Shown: positions 50,434 through 59,436 of the stretch, piece after piece
Numbering within the stretch: the first letter of the stretch is position 1
Layout: each line of letters opens with the position of its first letter
Origin: Hyphomonas polymorpha PS728
Lineage (GTDB): Bacteria; Pseudomonadota; Alphaproteobacteria; Caulobacterales; Hyphomonadaceae
Direction of reading: 5' to 3'
Assembly: GCF_000685315.1 (NCBI RefSeq)
Contig: NZ_ARYM01000008.1
Location: 1-64,000 of the forward strand
Length of the DNA stretch: 64,000 bases
The notes under the pieces: model-generated
What the model saw: only the letters and a program-made list of their open reading frames with translations
Database searches by the model: none
What the model was told of the DNA's origin: nothing
Position numbers and translations under genes: made by a program

Positions 50434-51147
50434 TCAGTCGGCGGTCTTGGAGCCCATCACCACCAGCATGGCTTTCATCGCGGCGGGGCCATCGCCCTTG
50501 GCAATCGCCTTGGCCGCGATGCGGTGGTTGGAGATGTCTTCCAGCCGGTCTTCATCGGGGCGGGTCGTCATCGAATAATACCAGTAGCGCGCCGCCTTGT
50601 TGTGAAGGTTGATGACAATCCGGGCGAGGCTGAGATTGTGGCTGGCGATGGCGACGGCGCGGTGGAATTTCTGGTCCATGGCGATGATGGCGCGGAAATC
50701 CCGGCGCTTGGCAGCGGCTTCTGCGCCATCGAAGGCGGTGAGGATTTCGTCGATTTCGGCGCGGGTGGCGTGCTGGGCGGCGAGGAGGGCGGCCTGGGGC
50801 TCCAGCAGGCAGCGAACTTCGTATGCCTGCTGCACTTCCTGCACATCGATGGAAGCGACGATGGTGCCCGACCGGGGGCGGCGCAGCACCATGCCCTCAA
50901 GCGACAGGCGGGCAAGCGCATCACGCACACCGGCGACACCGAGATTATATTGCTTGGCGAGACCCAGCTCATCCAGCCGTGCGCTGGGCGGGAGGACACC
51001 CAGGATGATGTCCAGCAGGATCTGCTCGTACGCCTTCGATTTCTGAAGGTCCGGCGCCCAGTCTTCCGTGTGGCGAACGTCGCTGAAACCCTGCTGGTGA
51101 AACGGAACCATATCTTCCCTGGGCCTTGTTTTTGTTTGCGTGCCCAT
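50434..51147 (-). CDS. GntR-family (FadR-like, FCD domain) transcriptional regulator
   Basis: A 237-residue regulator. The N-terminal winged helix has LAKQYNLGVAGVRDALARLSLEGMVLRRPRSGTIV. The C-terminal all-helical FCD ligand domain contains DQKFHRAVAIASHN, with the metal- or acid-binding His. ATG at 51147 follows GGGAG at eight bases. FCD regulators sense organic acids or amino acids and often control adjacent catabolic genes. It is the natural candidate for binding the CTRACATYTCAG sites that flank it on both sides. Confidence 0.9.
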   Translation of the reverse strand: MGTQTKTRPREDMVPFHQQGFSDVRHTEDWAPDLQKSKAYEQILLDIILGVLPPSARLDELGLAKQYNLGVAGVRDALARLSLEGMVLRRPRSGTIVASIDVQEVQQAYEVRCLLEPQAALLAAQHATRAEIDEILTAFDGAEAAAKRRDFRAIIAMDQKFHRAVAIASHNLSLARIVINLHNKAARYWYYSMTTRPDEDRLEDISNHRIAAKAIAKGDGPAAMKAMLVVMGSKTAD

Positions 51148-51323
51148 GTCGTTTACTCCCTTATGCCTGCGCATTATTTATGTTGGCAGGCTTTGTTATC
51201 GTGCTGGTTGTGGCAAGCCCATCTTCCAATTGAGCGGATGGGGCCCGCCTTATTCTGTGGAGATGCCTAGCTGCTGCGCACAGGCGTCGCTGGATGGCAA
51301 CTTGGCGCACAGGGGGCAAAAGT

Positions 51324-51347
51324 CAAACATATCAGCTAACATCTCAG
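51324..51347. promoter_or_regulatory. Island operator motif, copy 3 (tandem 12-bp units)
   Basis: CAAACATATCAG (51324-51335) is directly followed by CTAACATCTCAG (51336-51347). The second fits CTRACATYTCAG exactly, the first at 10 of 12 positions to copy 2. The site lies 65 bases upstream of the phoD-type gene and about 180 bases from the GntR start, so it could regulate both. Confidence 0.6.
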
Positions 51348-51411
51348 TGTTGCATATGGCGTGTAAGGCTTGCAGCGTGCCGCCTGATACGCCACGCGCC
51401 GGAGTGACCTG

Positions 51412-53109
51412 ATGACGAAAAGCCCATCCAAAAAATTAAATAATTCAGGGATTAGCCGGCGCGAAGCGCTGCTTGGGCTGGGGGGCGGATTCACACTTCT
51501 GGGCGGCTGCGCCATAACCCAGAAGGTGGCTGATATTGATGCAGTGTTCACCTCTGGCGTAGCGAGCGGCGACCCCACAGGGACATCGATGGTGATCTGG
51601 ACTCGGGCCTACAACCCGGATGTGGTCGCGGTTCCGGTGGGATTTGAGGTGGCTGAAGACGCCGAGTTCAGCCGGATAGTGCGCAAGGGGACGGGGCTGG
51701 CGGCCACAGCACGGGACTATACGCTGAAAGTGGATATCGAATCACTTTCCGCCGGCAGCAGGTATTTTTACCGCTTCCGGGCCGGACAGGCGGTGTCAGA
51801 CATTGGACAATTCCGGACACTGCCGGACAAATCCGGACAGAAAGTGCGCTTGGCGGTCGCTTCCTGCGCCAATTTCGGCTCGGGCTTCTACAATGCCTAC
51901 CGGACGATCGCAGAGACGCCGGGCATCGACGCCGTGATCCATCTGGGCGACTACATTTATGAGTATGGCCCTGACGGGTATGACGGCGAGACCGGCCGGA
52001 TGCTGGGTCGGTTTGCCGAGCCTGCGCATGACGCGGTGACGTTGGAGGATTACCGCGCCCGCTTTGCCGCCTACCGGCGTGATCCCGACCTGCAGGCAGC
52101 CCATGCGGCGGCCGCTTTCATTACCGTCTGGGACGATCACGAGACGGCCAATAACAGCTGGATGGGCGGGGCGGCCAATCACAAGGAAGACAAGCAGGGG
52201 AGCTGGGCGGCGCGCTGCGAGGCGGCGCTGCAGGCCTATTTTGAATGGATGCCGATGCGCGACCCCAAGCGGGGGGAAGCGGCAAGGACGCTCACCCGGA
52301 CCTATGAGTTTGGCGAGATTGCCTCGCTGATCCTGATCGAGTCGCGGCTGACGGGGCGCGGCGAGGCGCTGAGCCTGGGCGGGGTGACGGACCCCGAAGC
52401 CTTCGAGGCTGGGCCGCTGGCAGACCCTGCGCGCACCATGCTGGGGGCGCCGCAGGAAGCTTGGCTGGACGGGGAGTTGAAGCGCTCAGCCGCGGCGGGC
52501 ACCGCCTGGCAGGTGCTGGGCAACCAGACCGTGATGGCGCCGATGCGGACCCCGGATTACACCGCGCTTCTGCCGGAGGACATTCTTGAGGCCGTGCGCC
52601 AGAAGGGCGGCTATTCGGCCCGCTGGGTGGAGCGCTCGAAGCTGGGCCTGCCGGTGAACCTCGATGCCTGGGACGGCTATCCGGCGGCACGGGAGCGGTT
52701 GCTTTCCTCAGCCATTTCGGCGCAGGCCAATCTGGTGGTGCTGTCGGGTGACAGCCACATGTTCTGGGCGAGCGACCTTTACCGGCAGAGCGATGAGAGA
52801 TTTGCGGGCGTGGAGTTTGCCACAGGCAGCATCACTTCGCCCGGCGGATATGAAAACATCACAAGTGATCCGCGCATCTTTGAGATAGCGGCGAGCGCCA
52901 TTCCCGCGAAAAACCGGGGCGTGCGCTTTGCCAATGTGAAGGACAAGGGATTTGTCTTGCTGACGCTGACCCGGAAGGCAGCGCAGGCGGAATATATCGG
53001 GATGAGCACGGTGCGCTCGCGCGACTATGAGGCACGTACGCTGGTTGTGGCGCGCGCAGACCGCGGCAAAAGCGGGCGGGCAGGTGAGTTGACACTTTCC
53101 GCAGGCTGA
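51412..53109 (+). CDS. phoD: PhoD-family alkaline phosphatase/phosphodiesterase, Tat lipoprotein
   Basis: A 565-residue enzyme of the PhoD family (calcium/iron-dependent phosphatase or phosphodiesterase). A Tat signal, SRREALLG (residues 15-22), leads to a lipobox ending at Cys33 (LLGGC). PhoD marks follow: FTSGVASGDPTGTSMVIWTR, HLGDYIYEYG, WDDHETANNSW, LGNQTVMAP and LSGDSHMFWASDLY. A CCGGACA array of 10-bp period (51781-51840) encodes FRTLPDKSGQ in the domain linking the N-terminal and catalytic parts. The island operator motif precedes it, suggesting control with the catabolic genes rather than by phosphate alone. No pho box was recognised. Confidence 0.92.
   Translation: MTKSPSKKLNNSGISRREALLGLGGGFTLLGGCAITQKVADIDAVFTSGVASGDPTGTSMVIWTRAYNPDVVAVPVGFEVAEDAEFSRIVRKGTGLAATARDYTLKVDIESLSAGSRYFYRFRAGQAVSDIGQFRTLPDKSGQKVRLAVASCANFGSGFYNAYRTIAETPGIDAVIHLGDYIYEYGPDGYDGETGRMLGRFAEPAHDAVTLEDYRARFAAYRRDPDLQAAHAAAAFITVWDDHETANNSWMGGAANHKEDKQGSWAARCEAALQAYFEWMPMRDPKRGEAARTLTRTYEFGEIASLILIESRLTGRGEALSLGGVTDPEAFEAGPLADPARTMLGAPQEAWLDGELKRSAAAGTAWQVLGNQTVMAPMRTPDYTALLPEDILEAVRQKGGYSARWVERSKLGLPVNLDAWDGYPAARERLLSSAISAQANLVVLSGDSHMFWASDLYRQSDERFAGVEFATGSITSPGGYENITSDPRIFEIAASAIPAKNRGVRFANVKDKGFVLLTLTRKAAQAEYIGMSTVRSRDYEARTLVVARADRGKSGRAGELTLSAG
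51781..51840 (+). repeat. 10-bp periodic CCGGACA array inside phoD
   Basis: Six consecutive 10-base blocks; CCGGACA occurs in blocks 1, 4, 5 and 6, TTGGACA in block 3, and block 2 has no clear unit. Because the period is 10, successive units are read in all three frames, giving the peptide FRTLPDKSGQ. About 26 of 30 bases match the array at 60121-60150. Confidence 0.7.
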
Positions 53110-53138
53110 CAGCGCAGGCCAAGTTTACGGCAAAAAAG

Positions 53139-53172
53139 AACCGGCCGCAGCGGTGTGAAGCTGCGGCCGGTT
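53139..53172 (-). terminator. Rho-independent terminator after the third TonB-dependent receptor
   Basis: A perfect 13-bp inverted repeat (AACCGGCCGCAGC at 53139-53151 and its complement at 53160-53172) with an 8-base loop. On the minus strand it is followed by TTCTTTTTTG. It lies between convergent phoD and receptor genes and may stop both. Confidence 0.88.
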
Positions 53173-53189
53173 TACAGGAAGAAACCCTG

Positions 53190-55778
53190 TTAGAAGCGGT
53201 AGGTCAGGGCCGCGCCATAGGTGCGCGGCTTGCTGCCGTAGCGCACGACGACGTTGGCGTTCGTCGTGACCTGCTGGGTGTAATACTCGTCCGTGAGGTT
53301 CTGTCCCCAGATGGAGAACTCCCAGGTATCGTTCAGCGTGTAGAGACCGATCGAACCGTTCAGGACGCCATAGGAGTCGATGTCATACAGCGGATCATCC
53401 GGATTGCCGGCGGTGGAGTCGCTCTGCCAGCGGCCGCTGAGCGAGCCGCGCAGGCCGTAACGATCCGTAACCGGACGGTCGTAGAGAAGGGCGAGGCTGA
53501 GGCTGGTTTCCGGGCTGTAGAGGAAGGGGTCGCCCGCGCGGCTGGTTGGTAGGCCGAAGCTGTCGGAGGTATCGAATTCCTTGATCTCGGTCTGCAGCAG
53601 TGTGACACCGCCCATCGCGGTGAGGTTTTCGTTGATGAGCCAGGTCAGCTCCGTCTCGAAACCATAGGCCTCCGATTTCGGCACGTTCTGAAGGCGCGAG
53701 AGAGCGCGGTAGATCGGGTCCGGGAAGAAGGAGGCCACTTGCTTGTCTTCATAGTCATAGAAGAAGAACGAGCTGTTGGACTGAAGGCGCTGATTGAAGA
53801 ACTGAGCCTTCATGCCGACTTCATACGCCAGCAGGCCTTCCTGGGTGGCCGGTGCGTTCTGTTCGGATTTGGAGGCCGCGTTCACTGGGGTGGAGGCCGA
53901 CTTGTAGCCCTGGGTGACCGAGGCAAACAGCAGCATGTTGTCACGCGGGGTCCAATTACCAACGATCCGCCAGCTGACGTTATCTTCCTTGGTGCTGGAG
54001 GTGACCGGGCCAAAAGTGTTGGTGGCAACGTCATAGGTGTTGCAGCCATTTTCCTGCAGCGCCGGCGGCGGTGCTGACAGGCCATAGATGCCGGTGAAGA
54101 ACACGCGGTTGAAGACGTTGACGTTGGGCTGCATGGAGCCGTTCACGTCTGCCGAGCAACCAACATAGTTCTGCTTGTCTTCGGTGTAACGCAGGCCGGT
54201 GGTGAGCGAGAATTCAGGTGTGATTTCCCAGTCGATATTGGCAAAGATGCTCTGCGTGGTCGTCTCGAAGTCACCGCTGTCGCGATAGGTCTGGAACGAG
54301 TTCAGCAGCTCGGCAGCCGTATAGGGCAGGCCGGTTTCCGGATCGCGGTTGACGAAGGCAACCAGCGGGCCAACGGTGGCAGGGTCAAAGCCGAGCGCTG
54401 CGGGGTTGACGGTGAGGAGATAAGCCGCCGTCGAAATGAAATTCGAATTGGCGTTATCGCGCAGCATCGTGCGGTTGGTGTCGACGGTTTCATCCTTGCC
54501 ATAATAGGCGCCGACGAGCCAGTTGATGCGGTCGGTCTGGCCTTCCAGGCGCAGTTCCTGGCTGAACGACTTGATCTCGCCGTCGATGTCCTGGTTCAGG
54601 ATCTGGTAGGGCGCGCCGGAGAAGTCGAGGATCGCCTCACGCTCCAGCTTGTTATAGCCTGTGAGCGACACGAGCGTCAGATCGTTGTCGAAGGTGTAGT
54701 TGATGCCGGCCCGGAAGGCATGGAAGGTTGAGTCTTCCTTATTGTCGTCCGTCATGCCCGGAACGCCGCCAATCGTCTGAGAGCGGACGTTATAAGGCAC
54801 CCAGTCTGCGTCTTTAGAGCTGCTGGGGCGGTTGTTCTGGAGGAAGGCAATGAGGCCCGGGGCGTTGAAGCCGGCGGTCGAAGACGGGCCGCTCGTGCCC
54901 GGAACGATGAAGGTCGGATCGGTGCTGGGGGTGAGACCGATGCCTTGGGCAGCGATCGTGTCAGACTTGTTGATCCAGCCGTTATAGCTGAGGTTCACGT
55001 CCAGCTTATCCGTCGGCTGAAGGGCGAGGGCGGCGCGGAAGCCGAGCTTGTCGACCGTGCCGCGGTCTTCATCCGGACGGGACATCGAGCGCTGCCAGCC
55101 CTTGTCGCTGTTCTCGCTGCGGATGGCGAAGCGGGCCTGGACGGTTTCGGAGATCGGCAGGTTGACCATGCCTTCGAGGTTCCAGGTATCGTAATTACCG
55201 ACTTCGGCCTTGGCCATGGCCTGGAATTCGTCGACCGGCTTGTTGGTGACGACGTTGATGAGGCCAGCGGTGGTGTTGCGGCCGAACAGGGTGCCTTGCG
55301 GGCCTTTGAGGACTTCGACGCGGGAGACGTCAAAAACCGGGCCGGAGTTCATGAACGGGTAGGGGTAGGCAACCTCGTCAACATAAGTACCGACAGTGGA
55401 GGTGGCCGAGAGGTTGATCGTGTTGAAGCCGATGCCGCGCAGCGTGTAGGTCGGCACGCCCTGATAGGACTGGGACACCGAGAAGCCGGGCACGACGGTG
55501 GTGAGGTCTTCCACCGAATTGATGTTGAGTTGGTTCAGCGTGTCTTCGCTGAAGGCCTGGATGGCCATCGGAACGTCCTGGGCGGACTCTTCGCGACGGG
55601 TCGCGGTGACGGTGATGGAGCCGAGCTTCAGGTCGGAGTCGGAGTTTGCCGGCTGGGCTGCGGCTGGGGGCGTGGTCTCCGGCGTGGTTTCCTGGGCAAG
55701 GGCGGGCGCTGACAGGGTGATGGCCAGCGCCGAGGCACCGCCGAATACAATTCGACTAAAGGGTTTTTGACGTTTCAT
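53190..55778 (-). CDS. TonB-dependent receptor (third)
   Basis: An 862-residue outer-membrane receptor from ATG at 55778, with GGAGG six bases upstream. Signal peptide to about residue 28 (ALAQE), then a TonB-box-like region ITVTATRREESAQDVPMAIQ and plug motifs (LTTVVPGFSVSQSYQG, VEVLKGPQGTLFGRNTTAGL). The barrel ends in YGAALTYRF. This type is common in marine and freshwater alphaproteobacteria and takes up diverse carbohydrates, vitamins or xenobiotics. It has no EF-hand loop like the other two. Its neighbours are phoD (convergent) and a divergent sensor kinase that might control it. Confidence 0.92.
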   Translation of the reverse strand: MKRQKPFSRIVFGGASALAITLSAPALAQETTPETTPPAAAQPANSDSDLKLGSITVTATRREESAQDVPMAIQAFSEDTLNQLNINSVEDLTTVVPGFSVSQSYQGVPTYTLRGIGFNTINLSATSTVGTYVDEVAYPYPFMNSGPVFDVSRVEVLKGPQGTLFGRNTTAGLINVVTNKPVDEFQAMAKAEVGNYDTWNLEGMVNLPISETVQARFAIRSENSDKGWQRSMSRPDEDRGTVDKLGFRAALALQPTDKLDVNLSYNGWINKSDTIAAQGIGLTPSTDPTFIVPGTSGPSSTAGFNAPGLIAFLQNNRPSSSKDADWVPYNVRSQTIGGVPGMTDDNKEDSTFHAFRAGINYTFDNDLTLVSLTGYNKLEREAILDFSGAPYQILNQDIDGEIKSFSQELRLEGQTDRINWLVGAYYGKDETVDTNRTMLRDNANSNFISTAAYLLTVNPAALGFDPATVGPLVAFVNRDPETGLPYTAAELLNSFQTYRDSGDFETTTQSIFANIDWEITPEFSLTTGLRYTEDKQNYVGCSADVNGSMQPNVNVFNRVFFTGIYGLSAPPPALQENGCNTYDVATNTFGPVTSSTKEDNVSWRIVGNWTPRDNMLLFASVTQGYKSASTPVNAASKSEQNAPATQEGLLAYEVGMKAQFFNQRLQSNSSFFFYDYEDKQVASFFPDPIYRALSRLQNVPKSEAYGFETELTWLINENLTAMGGVTLLQTEIKEFDTSDSFGLPTSRAGDPFLYSPETSLSLALLYDRPVTDRYGLRGSLSGRWQSDSTAGNPDDPLYDIDSYGVLNGSIGLYTLNDTWEFSIWGQNLTDEYYTQQVTTNANVVVRYGSKPRTYGAALTYRF

Positions 55779-56036
55779 GGATTTCCTCCGCAACGTCTGC
55801 TCTGGGAGGGCGGCAGACTTCTGTAATGCTGCACGGTTCCTGTAAGGCGGGGCCGGAGACAAGCTATCGAAAGTGATAGTGTGGCATGGACCTCACACTC
55901 GCCTGAGGGGCGTGTGCGCCGCCCCCCTGTTCCGGGGGAAGACGGGAAAGCGCGCATCGGCTGGTGGGGGGGGGCGGTTTACATCCGCAGCGGGGCAGCC
56001 TCTATGGAGCAGGTGGGAAGAAGGGGGCGTCCAGGC

Positions 56037-57911
56037 ATGAGAGTGCAGGATATGAATACGCCGCTCGTGCGGTTTGCCGTGCCGGCGCTGCTGGTGGTGG
56101 CGGTGACGGGGATGATGACGTTGGCCGTGCTGCAGCCGGCAAGCGGGCCGACTGACATTGTGGGGAACTGGCGCTCTCCGTTGGAGGTGGGCGCGGGCGC
56201 GTGGGTTTCACTGCTGGTGGGGTTTGGCGCGTGTCTGGTGTCGGCCTGGGTGTGGGCGCTGAAGCCGGCTGACCCGGCGGCGATCCTGTTTGCGGTGAGC
56301 GGGCTGACGACGCTGATGTTCTCGGCGGCGGCGGTGGTCTGGCTGTTTGCCATGCCGCTGAGCGAGGCGGGTTATCTGCTGGCGGGGATCATCAACTGTA
56401 TTGGGGCTTCCGGCTTTGGCATCGTGATGATGTGCCTGTTCATGATCTATCCGGTGAAGCTGCCGGGCTGGCGCTGGATGATGGTGGCGACGGTGCTGGG
56501 CTTTGGCGCGGTTACGTATTGGGTGATGTTCGGGCCGGCGGCGGATTTCATGCTGGTGCATCCCATCACCTTCTGGGAGATGGTGGGCATCTTCGTGCTG
56601 GTGGGCTGGCAGATCTTTGCGACCCGGGACGATCCGGTGCAGCGGTCGATTGCGCTGTGGCTGGGCGCGGCGGTGGTGCTGGGCGCGGGCGGATTTATCT
56701 CGACCGTCGCGTTTCCGCATACGTTCGGGTTTGCGCCGCTGCTGGACGAGAATATCGCGTTTGGCTTTTTCCTGCTGATTTATGTGGCGCTGACGGTTGG
56801 CCTGATGCGGTTCCGCGTGTTCGGGCTGGGCGGCTGGGCGTTCCAGCTGATGTTTCACTTCCTGGCGGCGCTGACCGTGCTGGTGCTGGACCTGGTACTG
56901 ATCGGCATCCTTTCCTTCGAGCCGGGGGCGGCGTTTTCCGTGGCATTGTTGGCGGCGGCGGCGGTGTATCTGCCGATGCGCAGCTTTGCCTGGCGCAAAC
57001 TGACCGGGCAGGCGCGCCCGGATGAGGCTGAACTGTTCCGCGCGGTGATCGACATTGCGCTGCGCCCGAGCGGCGAGGAGCGGGCCGGGCAGTGGCGCAG
57101 GTTGATGCGGGATATTTTCGGGCCGCTGGAGGTGAAGCCAGTGGAGGCGGCGGTCGCGCGCGTGCGGGTGGAGGATGAAGGCACACTGATGGTGTTGCCG
57201 GGGGTGGCCGATTCCCCGCCGCTCAGCCTGCGCTACAAGAATGGCGGGCGCGGGCTTTATTCGCCTAAGGATGTGACGCTGGCAGCGCAGATCGTGAAGC
57301 TGATGCGCTATGCCGAGGAGAACCGGAACGCCTATGACCGCGGCGTTTCGGAGGAGCGGGCGCGGATTGCGCGGGACATTCACGACAATATCGGGGCGCA
57401 GCTTCTCCGCGCGCTGCACTCACGCGAGACGGGACGGAAGGACGCGATGATCCGCGAGACGCTGACCGACATTCGCGATGTGATCAACAACGCGCAGGGT
57501 TCTGAAGCGCCGATGGAGGATGTGCTGGCCGACCTGCGGGCGGAGACGGCGGACCGGCTGGAGCCGCATGGCATTGCACTTGGCTGGACCCTGCATGCGG
57601 CGTCGGGCGCGCTTCTGTCCCGGCAGAAGGTTCATGCCTTGCGGGCGCTGATTCGCGAGGCGGTGAGCAATGCGATCAAGCATGCCGGGGCGCGGCGTGT
57701 GGAGGTGACCATCCGTCTGGGAAACGACTGGCTGGAACTGAAGGTGGCCGATGATGGCAAGGGCTTGCCGGCGCAGAAGGCCTCGCTAGGTAATGGCCTT
57801 GGCAACATGAAGATCCGTGTCGAGAGCTTTGGCGGCGAGATGGCGCTGGAGAGCGGGGCGGGCACCAGCCTGTTGGCTCGCATTCCCGTGTTCGAGATGG
57901 CGGCAGAGTAG
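56037..57911 (+). CDS. NarL-type sensor histidine kinase with about ten membrane helices
   Basis: A kinase of about 624 residues. About ten hydrophobic helices fill residues 10-320, a large membrane sensor with no periplasmic domain. The HisKA_3 helix, ERARIARDIHDNIGAQLLRA, carries the phospho-His. The HATPase domain has an N box (REAVSNAIKHAG) and G box (VADDGKGLPAQ, GNGLGNMKIRVESFGG). Start choice is uncertain: ATG 56037 is preceded by AAGGGGG at nine bases, while the frame is open from 55881 with other ATG codons at 56004 and 56052. It converges with its likely partner regulator, four bases apart. Confidence 0.85.
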   Translation: MRVQDMNTPLVRFAVPALLVVAVTGMMTLAVLQPASGPTDIVGNWRSPLEVGAGAWVSLLVGFGACLVSAWVWALKPADPAAILFAVSGLTTLMFSAAAVVWLFAMPLSEAGYLLAGIINCIGASGFGIVMMCLFMIYPVKLPGWRWMMVATVLGFGAVTYWVMFGPAADFMLVHPITFWEMVGIFVLVGWQIFATRDDPVQRSIALWLGAAVVLGAGGFISTVAFPHTFGFAPLLDENIAFGFFLLIYVALTVGLMRFRVFGLGGWAFQLMFHFLAALTVLVLDLVLIGILSFEPGAAFSVALLAAAAVYLPMRSFAWRKLTGQARPDEAELFRAVIDIALRPSGEERAGQWRRLMRDIFGPLEVKPVEAAVARVRVEDEGTLMVLPGVADSPPLSLRYKNGGRGLYSPKDVTLAAQIVKLMRYAEENRNAYDRGVSEERARIARDIHDNIGAQLLRALHSRETGRKDAMIRETLTDIRDVINNAQGSEAPMEDVLADLRAETADRLEPHGIALGWTLHAASGALLSRQKVHALRALIREAVSNAIKHAGARRVEVTIRLGNDWLELKVADDGKGLPAQKASLGNGLGNMKIRVESFGGEMALESGAGTSLLARIPVFEMAAE

Positions 57912-57915
57912 TCGC

Positions 57916-58557
57916 TCAGGTGCGGTCTATCGTCAGGCCCATTCGGGTGGCATGCCAGGAGGCTTCCGCGCGGGAGGAAATGCCAAGCTTGCGGTAGATG
58001 CCCTTGATGTAGCTGGCGACGGTGTTCTCGCTGAGGTCCAGCGCGCGGGCGACTTCGCCATTGCGCATGCCACGGCCGATAAGGGCGAGTACGTCGCGCT
58101 CGCGGGCGGTGAGATCGTCATCCGGCGCGGCGGGGCCGGTGAGGCGGAAATGATCCATGATGCGCCGGGCGATTGATGGGGAGAGCGCGGGAACGCCATC
58201 CGCAATCTGACGAAGCTGGCGCACGAGGGTGTCCTGTGGCTGGTCTTTCAGGAGATAGCCGTTTGCCCCGGCAGACAGCGCGCCAACAATCCAGGCGTCA
58301 TCCCCCATCACGGTGGTGATCACGCAGATCGTCTCGGGGCTTTCCTGCTTCACCTTGCGCAGCACATCGAGGCCGGAACCATCGGGCAGGCCAAGATCCA
58401 GCATGGCAAGGTCAAACCTTGCGCCGGTGGCCGCCGTGAGGCCGCCGCGCACGCTGCCTTCCTCATGCGGGGCGCAGCCGGGAAACGCCTCCCGCGCGAT
58501 CTCGCAAAGCCAGTCGCGGGTTTCCGCGACATCTTCAAGGATCAGGACGCTTTTCAC
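57916..58557 (-). CDS. NarL/LuxR-family response regulator
   Basis: A 213-residue regulator with a receiver domain (phospho-acceptor Asp54 in LAMLDLGLPDGSG, YLLKDQPQDTL) and a LuxR-type helix-turn-helix (LTARERDVLALIGRGMRNGE, then ENTVASYIKGIYRKLG). It is encoded tail to tail with the NarL-type sensor kinase, four bases apart. Pairing of the two is inferred from families and position. Convergent arrangement of a kinase-regulator pair is less common than an operon. Targets are unknown. Confidence 0.9.
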   Translation of the reverse strand: MKSVLILEDVAETRDWLCEIAREAFPGCAPHEEGSVRGGLTAATGARFDLAMLDLGLPDGSGLDVLRKVKQESPETICVITTVMGDDAWIVGALSAGANGYLLKDQPQDTLVRQLRQIADGVPALSPSIARRIMDHFRLTGPAAPDDDLTARERDVLALIGRGMRNGEVARALDLSENTVASYIKGIYRKLGISSRAEASWHATRMGLTIDRT

Positions 58558-58726
58558 GGTTTGGGCCTTTCCTCGCCGTCTGTGACATACATTCCATTAC
58601 GGGGCGTAGAAGAGATGGCGTCATATTATCTTCAATAGCCTGTCTTGCCGACCCACCGGAACAGGGGGGAGGACACTTCCCGCCAAAACGTGGCATTTCC
58701 CGTCACAGGATAGCTGGGTGACCGGA

Positions 58727-59209
58727 ATGACCGATGCGAGGGAAAACAGCCGACTGGGGCACCTGTTCCGGCCGAGCCCCTTCAGCCGTGATCGTGCTTA
58801 TTGGCTGGATGGTCACATGCTGCATTGGCGCAACGGGGTTGAAGGCGGGCGGATGAGTTTGAGCGAGGTGACCTGCGTGCAGGTGATCCTGCCGCCCGCC
58901 AGGTATGGAACAGCGCGCTGCACCATCCGCACGGAAGAGGGCACGCTGCACCGTTTTTCGGATGACTACTGGTTTGGCTGGACCGGGGCAGAGCGCCATC
59001 GTTGGGGCGTCCGCGAGCATCGGCGCGCCAGCTTTCTGGGGCTGGTGACGGCGCTGGCAAGGCGGGCGCGGAAGGCAAATCCGGCTGTGACGCTAAGATT
59101 TGGGCCGGGCCGGGGCCGCCCGTGTGTACCGGAGGAGCTGGATCAGGCGCGCTGCTTTGTGGAGGTCACCCCGGAACAGGGGGAAGACGGAAAATCCGGC
59201 GCGGCCTAG
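58727..59209 (+). CDS. Conserved-looking protein of unknown function
   Basis: A 160-residue protein (a GTG at 58718 would add three residues). No signal peptide or membrane helix. It is rich in Arg and Trp (WLDGHMLHWRNGVEGGRMSL, DDYWFGWTGAERHRWGVREH), which suggests a PH-like or nucleic-acid-binding small beta fold, but I do not recognise a family. Codon use and GC content fit the neighbours, and no longer frame overlaps it. It stands alone between the response regulator and the DUF2946-like gene. Confidence 0.6.
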   Translation: MTDARENSRLGHLFRPSPFSRDRAYWLDGHMLHWRNGVEGGRMSLSEVTCVQVILPPARYGTARCTIRTEEGTLHRFSDDYWFGWTGAERHRWGVREHRRASFLGLVTALARRARKANPAVTLRFGPGRGRPCVPEELDQARCFVEVTPEQGEDGKSGAA

Positions 59210-59436
59210 AGTGTTAGTTGGTCCACAGGTCCGGGGGGACGCACGTGGGCCCAAGTTGACGCCTGCTTCTGATGACACTTCTTCTGCGGGGCTGATGGGG
59301 CGCCTCTCTCGCTTCTTTGGCCCTGCAGATTTTTCCCGCCAACGAATGTTGGGCAGGGGCGCGTCAGTTCAGCGCGCCGGGGCTGTTTCCGCTTCCCTGA
59401 TTTGACGCGGACGCCGGGCTTTGAGAGACAGGCGCC

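Noticed and set aside
55919..55955. Possible repeat shared by 55930, 58660 and 59175 (GGGGGAAGACGG-like)
   Set aside because: The similarity is limited to short G-rich strings with different flanks, which can arise by chance in this base composition.
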